A stretch of 64,000 nucleotides of DNA from positions 1 through 64,000 of the forward strand of contig NZ_JAWLAR010000001.1 in the NCBI RefSeq assembly GCF_041395345.1. Reading direction: 5' to 3'. The translations under genes were made by a program, and so were the position numbers. Source of the DNA: Dokdonella sp041395345. Lineage in GTDB: Bacteria; Pseudomonadota; Gammaproteobacteria; Xanthomonadales; Rhodanobacteraceae. The notes beneath the pieces were generated by a model. That model did not search any database. It worked only from the letters and a program-made list of their open reading frames with translations, and was not told the DNA's origin. This document shows positions 53,054-62,199 of this stretch, piece by piece (within the stretch, counting starts at the first letter, position 1; each line of letters opens with the position of its first letter).

Positions 53054-54955
53054 TCAGAACGAATAGCGGGCCGCGATCTGTAGGAAATCGCGATCGTTGA
53101 TCAGATTGAAGTTGCCCGCGCCAAAATAGTTGGTGTAGGCGATGTCGAACGCCCATTGGCTCAGGTAGTTTGCTTCCATGCCGATGGTGACGGCCTTGCG
53201 TCCATCCAGGAAGCTGCCACCCGGTCCCGGCGTGGTTCCGTTGACATCCTGCTGGAAGGCGATGCGCGGATTCAGGCTGATCGGCGTGCCCCAGACATTG
53301 TCATAGTTGGCGCGCGCAGCAATCCGGTAGCCCCAGGAGAAGCGGGTCGGGAAGCCGTCGACCTGCGTGATCGGATTGCGACCGACGCCCGAGTTGACGT
53401 CTCCGCCGCCGCCGGTGTCGGTGCCGTCGCCCTGAAAGCGCAGATTGTCGGGCAGGTCGACATTGACGAAGCCCACCTCACCCACCAGGGCGATCTGATC
53501 GGAACCCAGCCAGTTGCCCGGCCCGAACACCTTGGTTGCGGTGAACTGCAACTGGGCGACCTTGTGCCGCTCCCAGCCCTGGATTTCCTGGCCCGGTCCG
53601 AATGAGCCCAACTGGCTGTTGAAGCGCAGGTAGGGCTGCGGAATGATGGCGTTCAGCGGAGACAGGCCGGCAAACAGCACTTCGACATCGTCGATCTGAT
53701 AAGGCTGGTTCGGCCGATAGCTCAATTCACCCTGGAGAGCGACGCCGCTGCCCTCGAGCAAGGTGTTGAAGCTGACACCGAACAGATGGATGTCCTCAGG
53801 GTATTCGGTGAAGTAGGAACCCGAATTGACCGCCGAACTGACCACGGAAATGCCGCTGATCAGGGGCAGACGGCTGTGGTAGTTGAGGGCGTAGAAGCCG
53901 AACTCGGTATTGTTCAGGCTTTCTGCCAGATAGCGCAGCACGATGCCGCCCTGGCCGCTGTCGGATGCATAGCGTGTATCGCCACGCGGGAACGCGGCAG
54001 AACAGCCCGCTGCAACCAGACTGGGTGGCAAACCGGTGTCGCTCTGGTCGTAGTTGCCCTGACCGCAGACGCTGGCGAACAGATCGGTATTGATGACCGG
54101 CTGCGGCACCGTACCGAAGTTGAGCATGACGTAGCGGCCGCCGATCACGGCGAAGTCATTGGTGGAGAAGAAGCTGCCGACCGGATCCGGGTCGGTCTTC
54201 TGGAAGTCGAGCAGGTACACCGCTTCGGCCGAGAAGTTGTCGGTGAAGTTGTACGAGGCCCAGAGCATGTTGACTGGCAGGAACGCCGACTTCAGCTCGG
54301 AACCGGCCAGACGCAGCTTGGAGACATCGACCGGGTTGATCGAGTTGATGCCGCCCTGGATGAAGGTACTCTCGCCCCAGCTCAGCACCTGGCGACCAAA
54401 GCGCACGGTACCCTGCTGCTCGCCCAGCGTGAAGTTGTGGAAGATGAAGGCGTCGAGGATGCGTCCCTGCGTGCCAACGCGATTGCGTGCCGCCTGGGAC
54501 AGATTGCCGCGGTCGGCATTCTCGAAATCATAGAAGGTGGTGCCGCGGATGAAACCGCCCCAGTTGTAGCCATAGTTGATGCTGACTTCGACCAGGGCGC
54601 TGACCGCGTTGGAAATCGGATCCCACTGGTCGTAGGCCAGGTCACCGTCGTCGCCGTTGACCGAGTAGCGGCCCTCGGCTGCATTCTGCGCGGCGCTGCC
54701 GAGACCGGCCTGGAAGATGGTCGGATCGAACTGGGCCTTGCCGATCAGGTCCGGATCGGCATCCTGGGTACGCCAGCCAACGCCGTAGGACAGCGTGGTG
54801 TTGACGACGAAGTTGAACCCCTCTTCCTCACCCCAGGCGAAAGCCTGTGCCTCGCTGGCGGCGCCGGCAAATGCCAGCGCCATGGCGATCGAGAGGGTGG
54901 ACAATGCCGGACTGCGAAGTCGCGAACCGGCCCGGGATGTATTGCTGGTTTTCAT
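53054..54955 (-). CDS. DUF1302 outer-membrane beta-barrel
   Basis: The 633-residue protein has a signal peptide (about 1-38) and alternating beta-strand patterns throughout. It ends in Phe (LQIAARYSF), the terminal signature of outer-membrane barrels. DUF1302 stretches include FVVNTTLSYGVGWRTQDADP near 49-68, TVRFGRQVLSWGESTFIQGG near 182-201, and QGELSYRPNQPYQIDDVEVL. Family members are regarded as channels or receptors for hydrophobic molecules, a role inferred mostly from genome context. GGAGTC precedes 54955. It sits between the lipase-like lipoprotein and DUF1329 with very short gaps. Confidence 0.9.
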   Translation of the reverse strand: MKTSNTSRAGSRLRSPALSTLSIAMALAFAGAASEAQAFAWGEEEGFNFVVNTTLSYGVGWRTQDADPDLIGKAQFDPTIFQAGLGSAAQNAAEGRYSVNGDDGDLAYDQWDPISNAVSALVEVSINYGYNWGGFIRGTTFYDFENADRGNLSQAARNRVGTQGRILDAFIFHNFTLGEQQGTVRFGRQVLSWGESTFIQGGINSINPVDVSKLRLAGSELKSAFLPVNMLWASYNFTDNFSAEAVYLLDFQKTDPDPVGSFFSTNDFAVIGGRYVMLNFGTVPQPVINTDLFASVCGQGNYDQSDTGLPPSLVAAGCSAAFPRGDTRYASDSGQGGIVLRYLAESLNNTEFGFYALNYHSRLPLISGISVVSSAVNSGSYFTEYPEDIHLFGVSFNTLLEGSGVALQGELSYRPNQPYQIDDVEVLFAGLSPLNAIIPQPYLRFNSQLGSFGPGQEIQGWERHKVAQLQFTATKVFGPGNWLGSDQIALVGEVGFVNVDLPDNLRFQGDGTDTGGGGDVNSGVGRNPITQVDGFPTRFSWGYRIAARANYDNVWGTPISLNPRIAFQQDVNGTTPGPGGSFLDGRKAVTIGMEANYLSQWAFDIAYTNYFGAGNFNLINDRDFLQIAARYSF

Positions 54956-54978
54956 TTTTGACTCCAGTGCCAGGTCGG

Positions 54979-57132
54979 TTATTGCGTCTGGATGACGGAA
55001 GGATTGCTGATCTGGACGGCATTGCCGCCGCTGACCTGCAGACTCACCATTTCACCCTGCATTTCGGCGGTTGCCGTCGGATAGGTTGCAGGGTTCAGCA
55101 GTGAGCCATGATCGCCTACCGTGAAGCGTACGGCGCCACGGATACCGGTGGCCGATTGGGTGGTCTGGGTGATGCTGCTCAGGCCGAGGATCCGGATCAA
55201 GGGTTCGGTACCGGACAGCGGCGCTCCGGGCACGCTGTTCGGAATGACCTGGTCTGGCAGCACATCGCCGCCACCGACCACTTCCTGGAGCAGCAGGTTC
55301 TTCGAAGCGTTCAGGCTGTTGTTGCCGGGCAGCGCCCAGTTGATCGGATCGCCGGAGTCGATGACGGTCTGGGTGGCGACGAAGAATGCCGCGTAGTCGG
55401 GCGTTCCGGGCTGCAGGCCGAGCGCGGCAAGTCCGGCGCGAATGCGCGGACCGAAGGTCGGCGAAGCTTCCAGCAGGTTGGCAATACCGCCACCGGGCAC
55501 GTTCAGCAAGGCTGTCTGCACGTTCGGGTTTACACCCATGAATACGGTGCCGATGATTCCGCCCAGTGACTGGCCGACAAAGCCGATCTTGTTGGCATCG
55601 AAATCGACACCACTGCCGCTGGTCGTATAGCGAGCCGTCGGAATGGCCCGGGTCAGCTGGAGCAGATCGACCACGGCTTCCCGGAGGTTGTCGCGCGAGG
55701 TCAGCAGGCTTGGCAGATTGATGAAGTACGAGCCGGAAGGATCGGGCACGCCATCCGGACCTGCTGCGCCCGTCGAGTTGTTGATCAGGTCGATATTGAA
55801 GGTGCGCTCGGTCGATCCGAGGCTGGAATAGAGCGGGCTGCTGGTGTTGGTGATGCCGTGCAGCGGCGCATCAATGGCGATCACCGCGAAACCCTGCGAC
55901 GCCAGCGAGCCGGCGATGGCGAACGCATCGGTACGATCACGCGTGATGCCATGCTGAAAGATCACGATCGGCCAGCCGGTTGGCGGCTTGCTCTTGCCCG
56001 AAGCGGCATTCGGGATGGTCAGGACCAGCGGCACCTTCTGCGTCGACGTGGCCACGGGCAGCGGATTGGCGAAGGTGACGAAGGTGGAGGTCGGATCGAG
56101 CATGCCTGCGAACGGCGGGATGTAGGCGCCGGGTGCCGCATGCCAGAACGAGGTCAATGGCGGGCACGCCGTGGTCGGAGTGCATTCCGTCACGCCGGGA
56201 GCGGTCAGGTAGTAGGGCAGATCCAGCGAACCGACATAGACATCGGCGATCGGCGGCAATGCGGCATTGATGGCCGAGAGATTCAATCCGGTCGGCACGA
56301 TCTGCGTGGCGGTTGCCGGCGAAGCTGCGGTGCGTTGCTGAACGGCACCGATCACCGGCGTGATGCTCTGCACGGTCGCGACCCAGGACAGCACGATCTG
56401 GCTGCGGTTGACGCCGGCAGATGCGGCAGCGGCTTCCTGCGAGTTGGTCAGCTGGCGCAGCGGCTCGAGCGCACAGGCCTGCAGGTTTGACAGCAGCGGC
56501 TGCTGGGACACGCCATCGATGCACAGCGGCGTCGTGCTCTGTGACAGGAAGTAGGTCTGGTCCGGGGTCGCGTCATTGCCGCGGCTGTCGGTGATGTTGT
56601 CGGTCAGCACAGCCATGTACGAGGTGAGCTGCTGCAAGGGCTTCAACGGCACGATGGCCAGTTGGGTCGGGCTTGCAAGTGTCGCGACATAATCCACATT
56701 GGGCGTAAGTTCACGAGTCACACCAGTCACAACACTGCCCGGGGCGAACAGGGTCACCTGGAATACTCGAACCGAAGTACCTGCCATCACCGAAGATGCT
56801 TTCACCGGCACCGAGAAGCCGGTGACCCAGGGGGCCACGGCGCCGAAGCCATCCTGCGTATTCATGGCCACACGCGGATCGCCGAAATCGGTCGGATCAG
56901 CGACCGGAATGTTCAGGGTCAGATCCGTGGTTCCGGACAACAGCAGGTTGGTCGGAAACGGAATGATGCCGTTGCTGGGATCGAATCGCGCCGTGATCAC
57001 GCCCGTGACCGGCGAGCCATCGTTGTTGGTTGCGACCGGCGTATCCACTGCACGGGGACTATTGCTCCCACCGCCGCATGCGGCGAGGAACAGGGACGGC
57101 AGGAGTGCCGCCGCGATCAATCGGGCCTGCAT
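54979..57132 (-). CDS. Lipase-like surface lipoprotein (Pla-1/VolA type)
   Basis: This lipoprotein has 717 residues and a lipobox (LFLAAC, Cys near residue 19). The N-terminal domain resembles the bacterial virulence-factor lipase N-terminal domain: ARFDPSNGIIPFPTNLLLSG near 48-67 and VAMNTQDGFGAVAPWVTGFS near 87. The C-terminal half is an alpha/beta hydrolase, with WPIVIFQHGITRDRTDAFAI near 402-421 and the nucleophile elbow VGQSLGGIIG near 525. The Pla-1/cef/VolA group cleaves lysophospholipids or esters at the cell surface. The ATG at 57132 follows AAGGGG and is preferred over 57168. It is first in the five-gene cluster and could release the fatty acids handled by DUF1302, DUF1329 and RND; this is inference. 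Confidence 0.85.
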   Translation of the reverse strand: MQARLIAAALLPSLFLAACGGGSNSPRAVDTPVATNNDGSPVTGVITARFDPSNGIIPFPTNLLLSGTTDLTLNIPVADPTDFGDPRVAMNTQDGFGAVAPWVTGFSVPVKASSVMAGTSVRVFQVTLFAPGSVVTGVTRELTPNVDYVATLASPTQLAIVPLKPLQQLTSYMAVLTDNITDSRGNDATPDQTYFLSQSTTPLCIDGVSQQPLLSNLQACALEPLRQLTNSQEAAAASAGVNRSQIVLSWVATVQSITPVIGAVQQRTAASPATATQIVPTGLNLSAINAALPPIADVYVGSLDLPYYLTAPGVTECTPTTACPPLTSFWHAAPGAYIPPFAGMLDPTSTFVTFANPLPVATSTQKVPLVLTIPNAASGKSKPPTGWPIVIFQHGITRDRTDAFAIAGSLASQGFAVIAIDAPLHGITNTSSPLYSSLGSTERTFNIDLINNSTGAAGPDGVPDPSGSYFINLPSLLTSRDNLREAVVDLLQLTRAIPTARYTTSGSGVDFDANKIGFVGQSLGGIIGTVFMGVNPNVQTALLNVPGGGIANLLEASPTFGPRIRAGLAALGLQPGTPDYAAFFVATQTVIDSGDPINWALPGNNSLNASKNLLLQEVVGGGDVLPDQVIPNSVPGAPLSGTEPLIRILGLSSITQTTQSATGIRGAVRFTVGDHGSLLNPATYPTATAEMQGEMVSLQVSGGNAVQISNPSVIQTQ

Positions 57133-57222
57133 TTGAAACCCCTTCTTGTGATGATTCTGCAGCTTCATCTTAGGCCGTTCAAACGGTCGTTGGCAACGTC
57201 TTCTTAACGGAAAATCACCAAG

Positions 57223-57239
57223 CGCAACAATATGTTGCG
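57223..57239. promoter_or_regulatory. Operator-like palindrome upstream of the lipase cluster
   Basis: CGCAACA-ATA-TGTTGCG has perfect seven-base arms and lies about 90 bases before the lipase-like start codon, in the only sizeable gap before the cluster. Position and symmetry fit a regulator site for the five-gene cluster. A second short dyad, CCGTT-CA-AACGG, lies at 57175-57186 in the presumed leader. Confidence 0.5.
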
Positions 57240-57277
57240 GCGCACCATACGGTCGAGAATGGTGTACTGGCCAGTAC

Positions 57278-58153
57278 TCAACCGAGCGTCCAATCGCTCC
57301 AGGTTGCCGCGACCGGCCGAAAACTCCGCGGCGACCAGCCGAGATGCGAGCGCGCGAGCTGATCATCGGCGACCAGGTCGCGTTTCAGGCGCTCGATGGC
57401 CTGTGTCGTGATTCCGCGCCACTGCGGGCGCAGGCGAGCCAGATGCAGTGCTGCCCGCAACGTTGCGAACGACAGTGAAATTCCAAGCGTTGATCGCGGC
57501 AGGGATGCTCGCACTCGCGACATCATCTCGGCAAAACTGAGCTGCTCGCCGCCGCCAAGGTCATAGGTTTGCTTGCGCGCCAATGGCTCTTGCGATGCGG
57601 CCAGGCACGCATCGGCCAGGTCCTCGGCGTGTACCGGCTGGCGCAGGCCGGTGGCGGCAGGGAACTTCGGGAACACGCGCCAGCGCATGCCCAGCCGCGC
57701 CAGCGGGGTCAGGCTGCGATCGAGACCGGCTCCGTAGATCAGGGTCGGCCGCAGCAACGTCCAGTCCAGATCTTTTCGATTTGCCGCGTCGGCGAGTTGC
57801 TGTTCGGCTTGCTGAAGGGTTCTGGCGAGATCCCGTTCGCGGGCATCGGCCGAGTCGCGCTTGCTCAGCACGCTCATGGATCCCAATGCGACGAGACGGG
57901 GATTGCCGGCAACTTGCGCGTGTTCAATCCAGTTCGCGAATCCGTTCAACGGGCCGAGACTGAAAATGCTGTCCAGCGGTCCGAATTCGGGCATCGCCGA
58001 GAACAGATCGCCACGAACCCAGCGCAGGCTTTCTTGGCCGGAGTCTCTGGGCCTGCGGCTCAGCGCGATCACCTCATGGCCGCAATCCAGCAGCTTCGGG
58101 ATCAGGAAGCGGCCAATCTGGCCGCTTCCGCCAAGCACCAGCGAGCGAACCAC
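57278..58153 (-). CDS. NAD(P)-binding epimerase/dehydratase-like protein
   Basis: The 291-residue protein has a Rossmann start, VVRSLVLGGSGQIGRFLIPK, with the GGSGQIG glycine motif. Atypical-SDR features follow: ALSRRPRDSG, LDWTLLRPTLIYGAGLDRSL near 147-166 and GLRQPVHAEDLADACLAAS. The usual YxxxK catalytic pair is not evident, so it is probably an NAD(P)H-binding sensor or isomerase-like member of the extended SDR class. The GTG start at 58153 is inferred from the beginning of the Rossmann fold. It lies 29 bases downstream of the kinase-like gene, likely the same operon. Confidence 0.8.
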   Translation of the reverse strand: MVRSLVLGGSGQIGRFLIPKLLDCGHEVIALSRRPRDSGQESLRWVRGDLFSAMPEFGPLDSIFSLGPLNGFANWIEHAQVAGNPRLVALGSMSVLSKRDSADARERDLARTLQQAEQQLADAANRKDLDWTLLRPTLIYGAGLDRSLTPLARLGMRWRVFPKFPAATGLRQPVHAEDLADACLAASQEPLARKQTYDLGGGEQLSFAEMMSRVRASLPRSTLGISLSFATLRAALHLARLRPQWRGITTQAIERLKRDLVADDQLARSHLGWSPRSFRPVAATWSDWTLG

Positions 58154-58182
58154 GCGATCGCCCCGATTCGGATGCGCGCCGA

Positions 58183-59217
58183 TCAGCGACTGCCCGACAA
58201 GGGCAGGTTGCTGACCGCGGCCGCCGCCGTGATGGGCAGGCTGACTATGACGCTGGTGCCGGTTTCTGCGGACGAGCGCAGATTGATGGTGCCGCCATGC
58301 GCCTTGATGATGCCCTGGGCGATGCTCAAGCCGAGGCCGAGCGCCTCCTTGCGCGTCGAGAAGAAGGGCTCGAAGACTTCCGGCAATGCCTCGGCGGCAA
58401 TCCCCGACCCGGTATCGCTGATGCGGATCTCCACGTTGCGGACGCCGCCGGCGCGGGTATGCACGGAGACTCTGCCGCGGTCGCTGATGGCCATGGCCGA
58501 ATTTTCGAGTATGTGCAGGAAGGCCCGGCAAATCTGCGCAGGCAGGCAACTGATCTGGGGCAGATCGGCATATTCCCTGACCACGACGATACGATCGCCC
58601 CAGGTCGGCGCAAGCAGACCCAGTGCCGCATCCATGACCTGATTGACGTCGGTCGCCTGCACGCCCTCGGTGTCGGGTCGGGTCAGATGACAGAGGCCAT
58701 GCACGAGCGTCGAGGACCGACCCAGTCCGACCGCCGCCTCGCTGAGCATCGACTTCGAATCGGTCAGGATCGAGCTCTTGTCCAGCTCACGGCGCGCATT
58801 GAAAAGCTGCCTGCGCGCTTCTTCCACGTGCTTCACCAACTGGTCGAGTCCCGCCTTGTCGGCGCCGAAGATCATTTCCACGGGCTGCAGGCAGTACTGC
58901 ACCGCCGCATCGTAGTTCTTGACCAGTTGCCGATAGTCGTCGAGCAACTCGTTGATGCCCTCGACGTTGCTGCGCGCGAATCCGAGCGGCGGATCCACTT
59001 CGCGCGCAACCACGGCTGCGATCTGGCCGACCACGGTCATCGGCATGGCCTGGAGCAGGCGTGCCTGAGTCGACTTCAGGTGTGCAATTTCGTCGGCAAG
59101 ATGCATGCGCTCGTTGCGCAGACGCTGGGTCGTTGCCTTTTCGTCGCGCAGACGAACGAACAGGTAGCCGAGGCCCCCGATGGCAACCAGTATCAATATC
59201 CAGCTAACCCATTCCAT
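58183..59217 (-). CDS. Histidine-kinase-like protein lacking the phospho-acceptor His
   Basis: The 344-residue protein has one N-terminal membrane helix (about 5-22), a coiled coil (about 25-58), a HisKA-like helix pair and a C-terminal GHKL ATPase. The ATPase boxes are intact: ILENSAMAISDRGRVSV near 237, ISDTGSGIAAEALP, EVFEPFFSTRKEALGLGLSI and AQGIIKAHGG. The H-box, usually GVAHEINNPxGF in this class, reads VVAREVDPPLGFARSN, so Arg72 replaces the phosphorylated His. No response regulator is adjacent. It may be a pseudokinase that binds ATP and senses without phosphotransfer. It lies 45 bases after the CaCA-like gene. Confidence 0.8.
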   Translation of the reverse strand: MEWVSWILILVAIGGLGYLFVRLRDEKATTQRLRNERMHLADEIAHLKSTQARLLQAMPMTVVGQIAAVVAREVDPPLGFARSNVEGINELLDDYRQLVKNYDAAVQYCLQPVEMIFGADKAGLDQLVKHVEEARRQLFNARRELDKSSILTDSKSMLSEAAVGLGRSSTLVHGLCHLTRPDTEGVQATDVNQVMDAALGLLAPTWGDRIVVVREYADLPQISCLPAQICRAFLHILENSAMAISDRGRVSVHTRAGGVRNVEIRISDTGSGIAAEALPEVFEPFFSTRKEALGLGLSIAQGIIKAHGGTINLRSSAETGTSVIVSLPITAAAAVSNLPLSGSR

Positions 59218-59262
59218 GCAGGCTTTCTCCCGAATCCGGGCCGCAGTATAGCGATGCCCGGC

Positions 59263-60213
59263 TCAGGCGGAAGTCAGCCACAGTTCAAGCGCGACAATCA
59301 CCGCGTAGCTGACGAGCAGGACCATGCCTTCGCGGCGGCTCAGTTCGCCGTCGCTGCGCATCATCGGATACACGGCCAGAGCCAGGGCAAACAGGGCTGG
59401 CAACTCGAGCCGCATCAGTGAGGCTGAAACCGCCAGCGGCTGCCACAGCACAACCGCACCCAGCACGATCAGCAGACCGGCGCTGGCGCCGAAAAGAGTC
59501 TGACCCAGGGCCAATTCGCCGTGGCCCCGGCGTGCCGCCAGCAATGCCGTGGGTGCGCCGGCCAGTGCACTTGCCGGTCCGACCACCAGCAGCCCGAGGA
59601 TCAGGGGATTGACTGCCAGAATCGCGGCGAGTCCTTCGCTGCCGTCAATCAATCGCCATGCGCCGAGGCCAAGCAGGGCCATTCCGAGCACAAGCCGCAT
59701 CAGAAGCATGGGCAGACCAAACACGCGCGGTGCTTGTTCAAACAGGGCCGCTGCCGTCGCTCGCTCGCCAGCAGCGGCGCGCACGATCAGGACGATGGCC
59801 ATCAGGCCGGCAGACAACAGGACAAGGCCATCGACGAGTGAATAGGCCTGATCGAAACCAAGGGCAAACACCAGCACAACCGCAACGAGCAGGATCGGGT
59901 TGATCCAGTTGAGCACCTTCAGGCGCGCAAGCAAGGGTGCGAGCAGCGCCGCAAGTCCCAGCAGCAGTCCAAGCTGGGCAATCGATCCACCGACGATGCC
60001 GCCCAGGGCCAGCTCGTGTTCGGACATCCATATTGCCGCCAGGGCCAGGGCCGCCAGCGGAAACAGGGCGGCACTCGCGGCTGCGATCAGGGCAGCCGCA
60101 TAAGCCCTGGGCTGACGTCGCACCAGCAAGCCGGACATCCCATTCGCCAGTGAGTCGCTCCCCAACAGCAAACAGACGATACCCAACACGATGTTCCCGA
60201 TTTCAGCCAGCAT
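59263..60213 (-). CDS. CaCA (Na+/Ca2+ exchanger-like) membrane protein, degenerate
   Basis: This is a 316-residue protein of about ten membrane helices, with the two-fold layout of YrbG-type cation:calcium exchangers. The helix starts LCLLLGSDSLANGMSGLLVR (approximate, residues 15-33) and LILGLLVVGPASALAGAPTA near 205 sit where the two alpha-repeats belong. The acidic residues of the usual G(T/S)SxPE motifs are replaced: AAASAALFPLA in repeat 1 and GPASALAGAPTALLAARRGH in repeat 2. The Asn of the second motif is also missing (GQTLFGASAG). Transport of Ca2+ by the normal mechanism therefore looks doubtful. It is first in a probable operon with the kinase-like gene. Confidence 0.75.
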   Translation of the reverse strand: MLAEIGNIVLGIVCLLLGSDSLANGMSGLLVRRQPRAYAAALIAAASAALFPLAALALAAIWMSEHELALGGIVGGSIAQLGLLLGLAALLAPLLARLKVLNWINPILLVAVVLVFALGFDQAYSLVDGLVLLSAGLMAIVLIVRAAAGERATAAALFEQAPRVFGLPMLLMRLVLGMALLGLGAWRLIDGSEGLAAILAVNPLILGLLVVGPASALAGAPTALLAARRGHGELALGQTLFGASAGLLIVLGAVVLWQPLAVSASLMRLELPALFALALAVYPMMRSDGELSRREGMVLLVSYAVIVALELWLTSA

Positions 60214-60356
60214 CTCGCGCCCTCCCAGGTTTCCTGCGGCTCAGTCTAGCCCGAACATTTCATCCGGTCGCAGAAAAGCCTCGAGCAGGGTCGGCCGCGC
60301 TTCCCGCAGACCGCCGATGTGCGATGATTCCTGCCCCTGCTTGGCGGAGATCGCTC

Positions 60357-60698
60357 ATGATCGCGCGCATCTGGCGAGGCATCACCCCGGCCGAAAAGGC
60401 CGACGCCTATCTCGAATACCTTCGTGACACGGGATTGCGCGCCTACTCCACCGTCAGCGGATGTCGCAGTATCAAGGTGCTCAGGCGTGTGCAGGGCGAA
60501 CACTGCGAGATCATGCTGGTTTCGCTCTGGGATTCGATGGACGCCGTACGCGAGTTCGCGGGCGAGAATCCCGACCGCTCGGTCTACTACCCCGAAGACG
60601 ACCAGTACCTGCTCGACATGGAGCCACTCGTACGCCACTACGAAGTGGTCGAAGGCCTGCTGCCGAACGACGTTCCGGGCTTCGAGCAAGATTTGTAG
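60357..60698 (+). CDS. ABM-like dimeric alpha/beta-barrel protein
   Basis: This small cytosolic protein (113 residues) resembles antibiotic-biosynthesis-monooxygenase-like domains. It opens MIARIWRGITPAEKADAYLE and continues with TVSGCRSIKVLRRVQGEHCE, MLVSLWDSMDAVREFAGENP and VYYPEDDQYLLDMEPLVRHY. Such domains dimerise through the beta-sheet; the ligand is unknown. GGCGGAG sits about eight bases before the ATG at 60357. It is divergent from the CaCA-like gene and precedes the dehydrogenase fragment on the other strand. Confidence 0.8.
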   Translation: MIARIWRGITPAEKADAYLEYLRDTGLRAYSTVSGCRSIKVLRRVQGEHCEIMLVSLWDSMDAVREFAGENPDRSVYYPEDDQYLLDMEPLVRHYEVVEGLLPNDVPGFEQDL

Positions 60699-60857
60699 GA
60701 GATTCTGCGTTGTCGCGCAATCTGCTGAAAAGCATCGCGGCTGAAGCCTGCTCCTGCGAAAAGACTGAACGGTATGCGCAACGTCGAGGGCTGCCCTTGC
60801 TTGGCCGGCAACAGGCGACGAAAGTTATCCGGCATTTCAGGCGTCCGCGACAATCAG

Positions 60858-61544
60858 CTAGTAGCGGATCACCGAGCGGATCACCTTGCCGTCGTGCATC
60901 AGGTCGAAGGCGCGGTTGATGTCTTCCAGGGGCATGACTTCGGTGACGAATTCGTCGATCTTCAGATTGCCGGCCATGTACTGGTCGACATAGCCCGGCA
61001 GTTGCGTGCGACCCTTGACGCCACCAAAGGCCGAACCGCGCCAGACCCGTCCGGTGACCAGCTGGAAGGGTCGCGTCGAAATCTCCTGTCCGGCGCCTGC
61101 CACACCGATGATGATCGATTCGCCCCAGCCCTTGTGGCAGCACTCGAGTGCCGAACGCATGACATTCACGTTGCCAATGCATTCGAACGAGTAGTCGACG
61201 CCGCCATCGGTCAGGTCGACGATGACCTGCTGGATCGCGCTATCCGGATAGTCTTTGGGATTGACGAAATCAGTGGCTCCGAGCGCCTTGGCCATGTCGG
61301 CCTTGGCCGGATTCGTATCGATGGCGATGATGCGCCCGGCCCCGGCCATCACGGCACCCTGAATCACCGACATGCCGATACCACCCAATCCGAACACCGC
61401 AACGCTGGCGCCCGCCTCGACCTTTGCCGTGTTCAGAACCGCGCCGATTCCCGTCGTGATGCCGCAGCCGAGCAGGCAAACCTTGTCCAGTGGGGCCGCC
61501 TTGTTGATTTTTGCCAGCGCGATTTCGGGCAGCACGGTCAATTC
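60858..61544 (-). pseudogene. frmA: Class III alcohol dehydrogenase, 3' fragment (copy 1)
   Basis: This segment encodes about the last 228 residues of S-(hydroxymethyl)glutathione dehydrogenase in an unbroken frame. It includes VCLLGCGITTGIGAVLNTAK, the NAD-binding GLGGIGMSVIQGAVMAGAGR and the authentic C-terminus KVIRSVIRY. The N-terminal third, with the catalytic zinc Cys and His and the structural-zinc cysteines, is missing. At 61544 the homology to copy 2 (62716-63410) stops abruptly, and lower-GC unrelated sequence begins. The fragment has no start signal of its own. Either a real duplication truncated it, or it and copy 2 are one gene misassembled. Confidence 0.85.
60860..61544. repeat. 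Direct repeat, unit 1 (frmA 3' part)
   Basis: This 685-base unit is nearly identical to 62716-63410. Apart from the many single-base indels in the other copy, only a handful of substitutions differ. Homology begins within the stop codon of the gene (AGTAGCGG) and ends at GGTCAATTC. Confidence 0.85.
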
Positions 61545-62159
61545 TGAATCGCGCCTTTGTCGATTTACGGTCCGCTGCTGGCGCTGCTACGCGCATTGAC
61601 GCATGAACCGATCGCCTACCTGTTGAAGTCTACGGCGACCTCGATGGCCGCTGCAGTGGGAATCGAACATACTACGCAGACAACGCTCCTGCGCCAGGCG
61701 CTCTGCGTCCTCCTTGATCACACTCAGCATTGGATCCACCACGTGCGCCCTCGGCACTTTGACTGATACATCCTCGCCCAGCTGACGACTGAGAATGAGG
61801 CTCAAGTCGCTGGTTTCCTGATACCAAGCGCCAATCACCTGCTTGCACGTCGTCGAGGAAGTTTGCTGGAAAGCGTCCCACCGGCTTGAACCGTAGTCGC
61901 CACTGTAGTCCAAGCTGTCGGCATCTGATCGAGCCTTTGACCCGGCGCTGGGGTGGCTAAGAAAGCGAACCATTTCGTTGAGGATGACACGCTGCTCTCG
62001 ATCTCGATTTCGCCATTTTCAGATGCAATGTTGCCTGTGTAAGTACATACATCAAAAAAGCTGACCAATGCCAAGGTCGCCGCTTCCTCAGCAGCTCCGG
62101 CTCATCGGGACCGGATGACTCGGCATAGGCGCAAACTGGTTAAATAGTCAACAACGCAT
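61545..62159 (-). pseudogene. Broken hypothetical gene in lower-GC insert (downstream half)
   Basis: The longest protein-like stretch reads on the minus strand within 61587-61973. It includes MVRFLSHPSAGSKARSDADS, WDAFQQTSSTTCKQVIGAWY, and LSLILSRQLGEDVSVKVPRA with MLSVIKEDAERLAQERCL. A second stretch in another frame (61835-62074) begins MALVSFFDVCTYTGNIASEN. The two overlap in antiphase, and an alternative 3' end AAIEVAVDFNR exists in a third frame, so the gene appears split by frameshifts. I recognise no family. Base composition is lower in GC than the chromosome around it. Confidence 0.5.
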
Positions 62160-62199
62160 CAATGCCATTAAGTCAGCTCAAAATAGGACTCCGGTTGTT

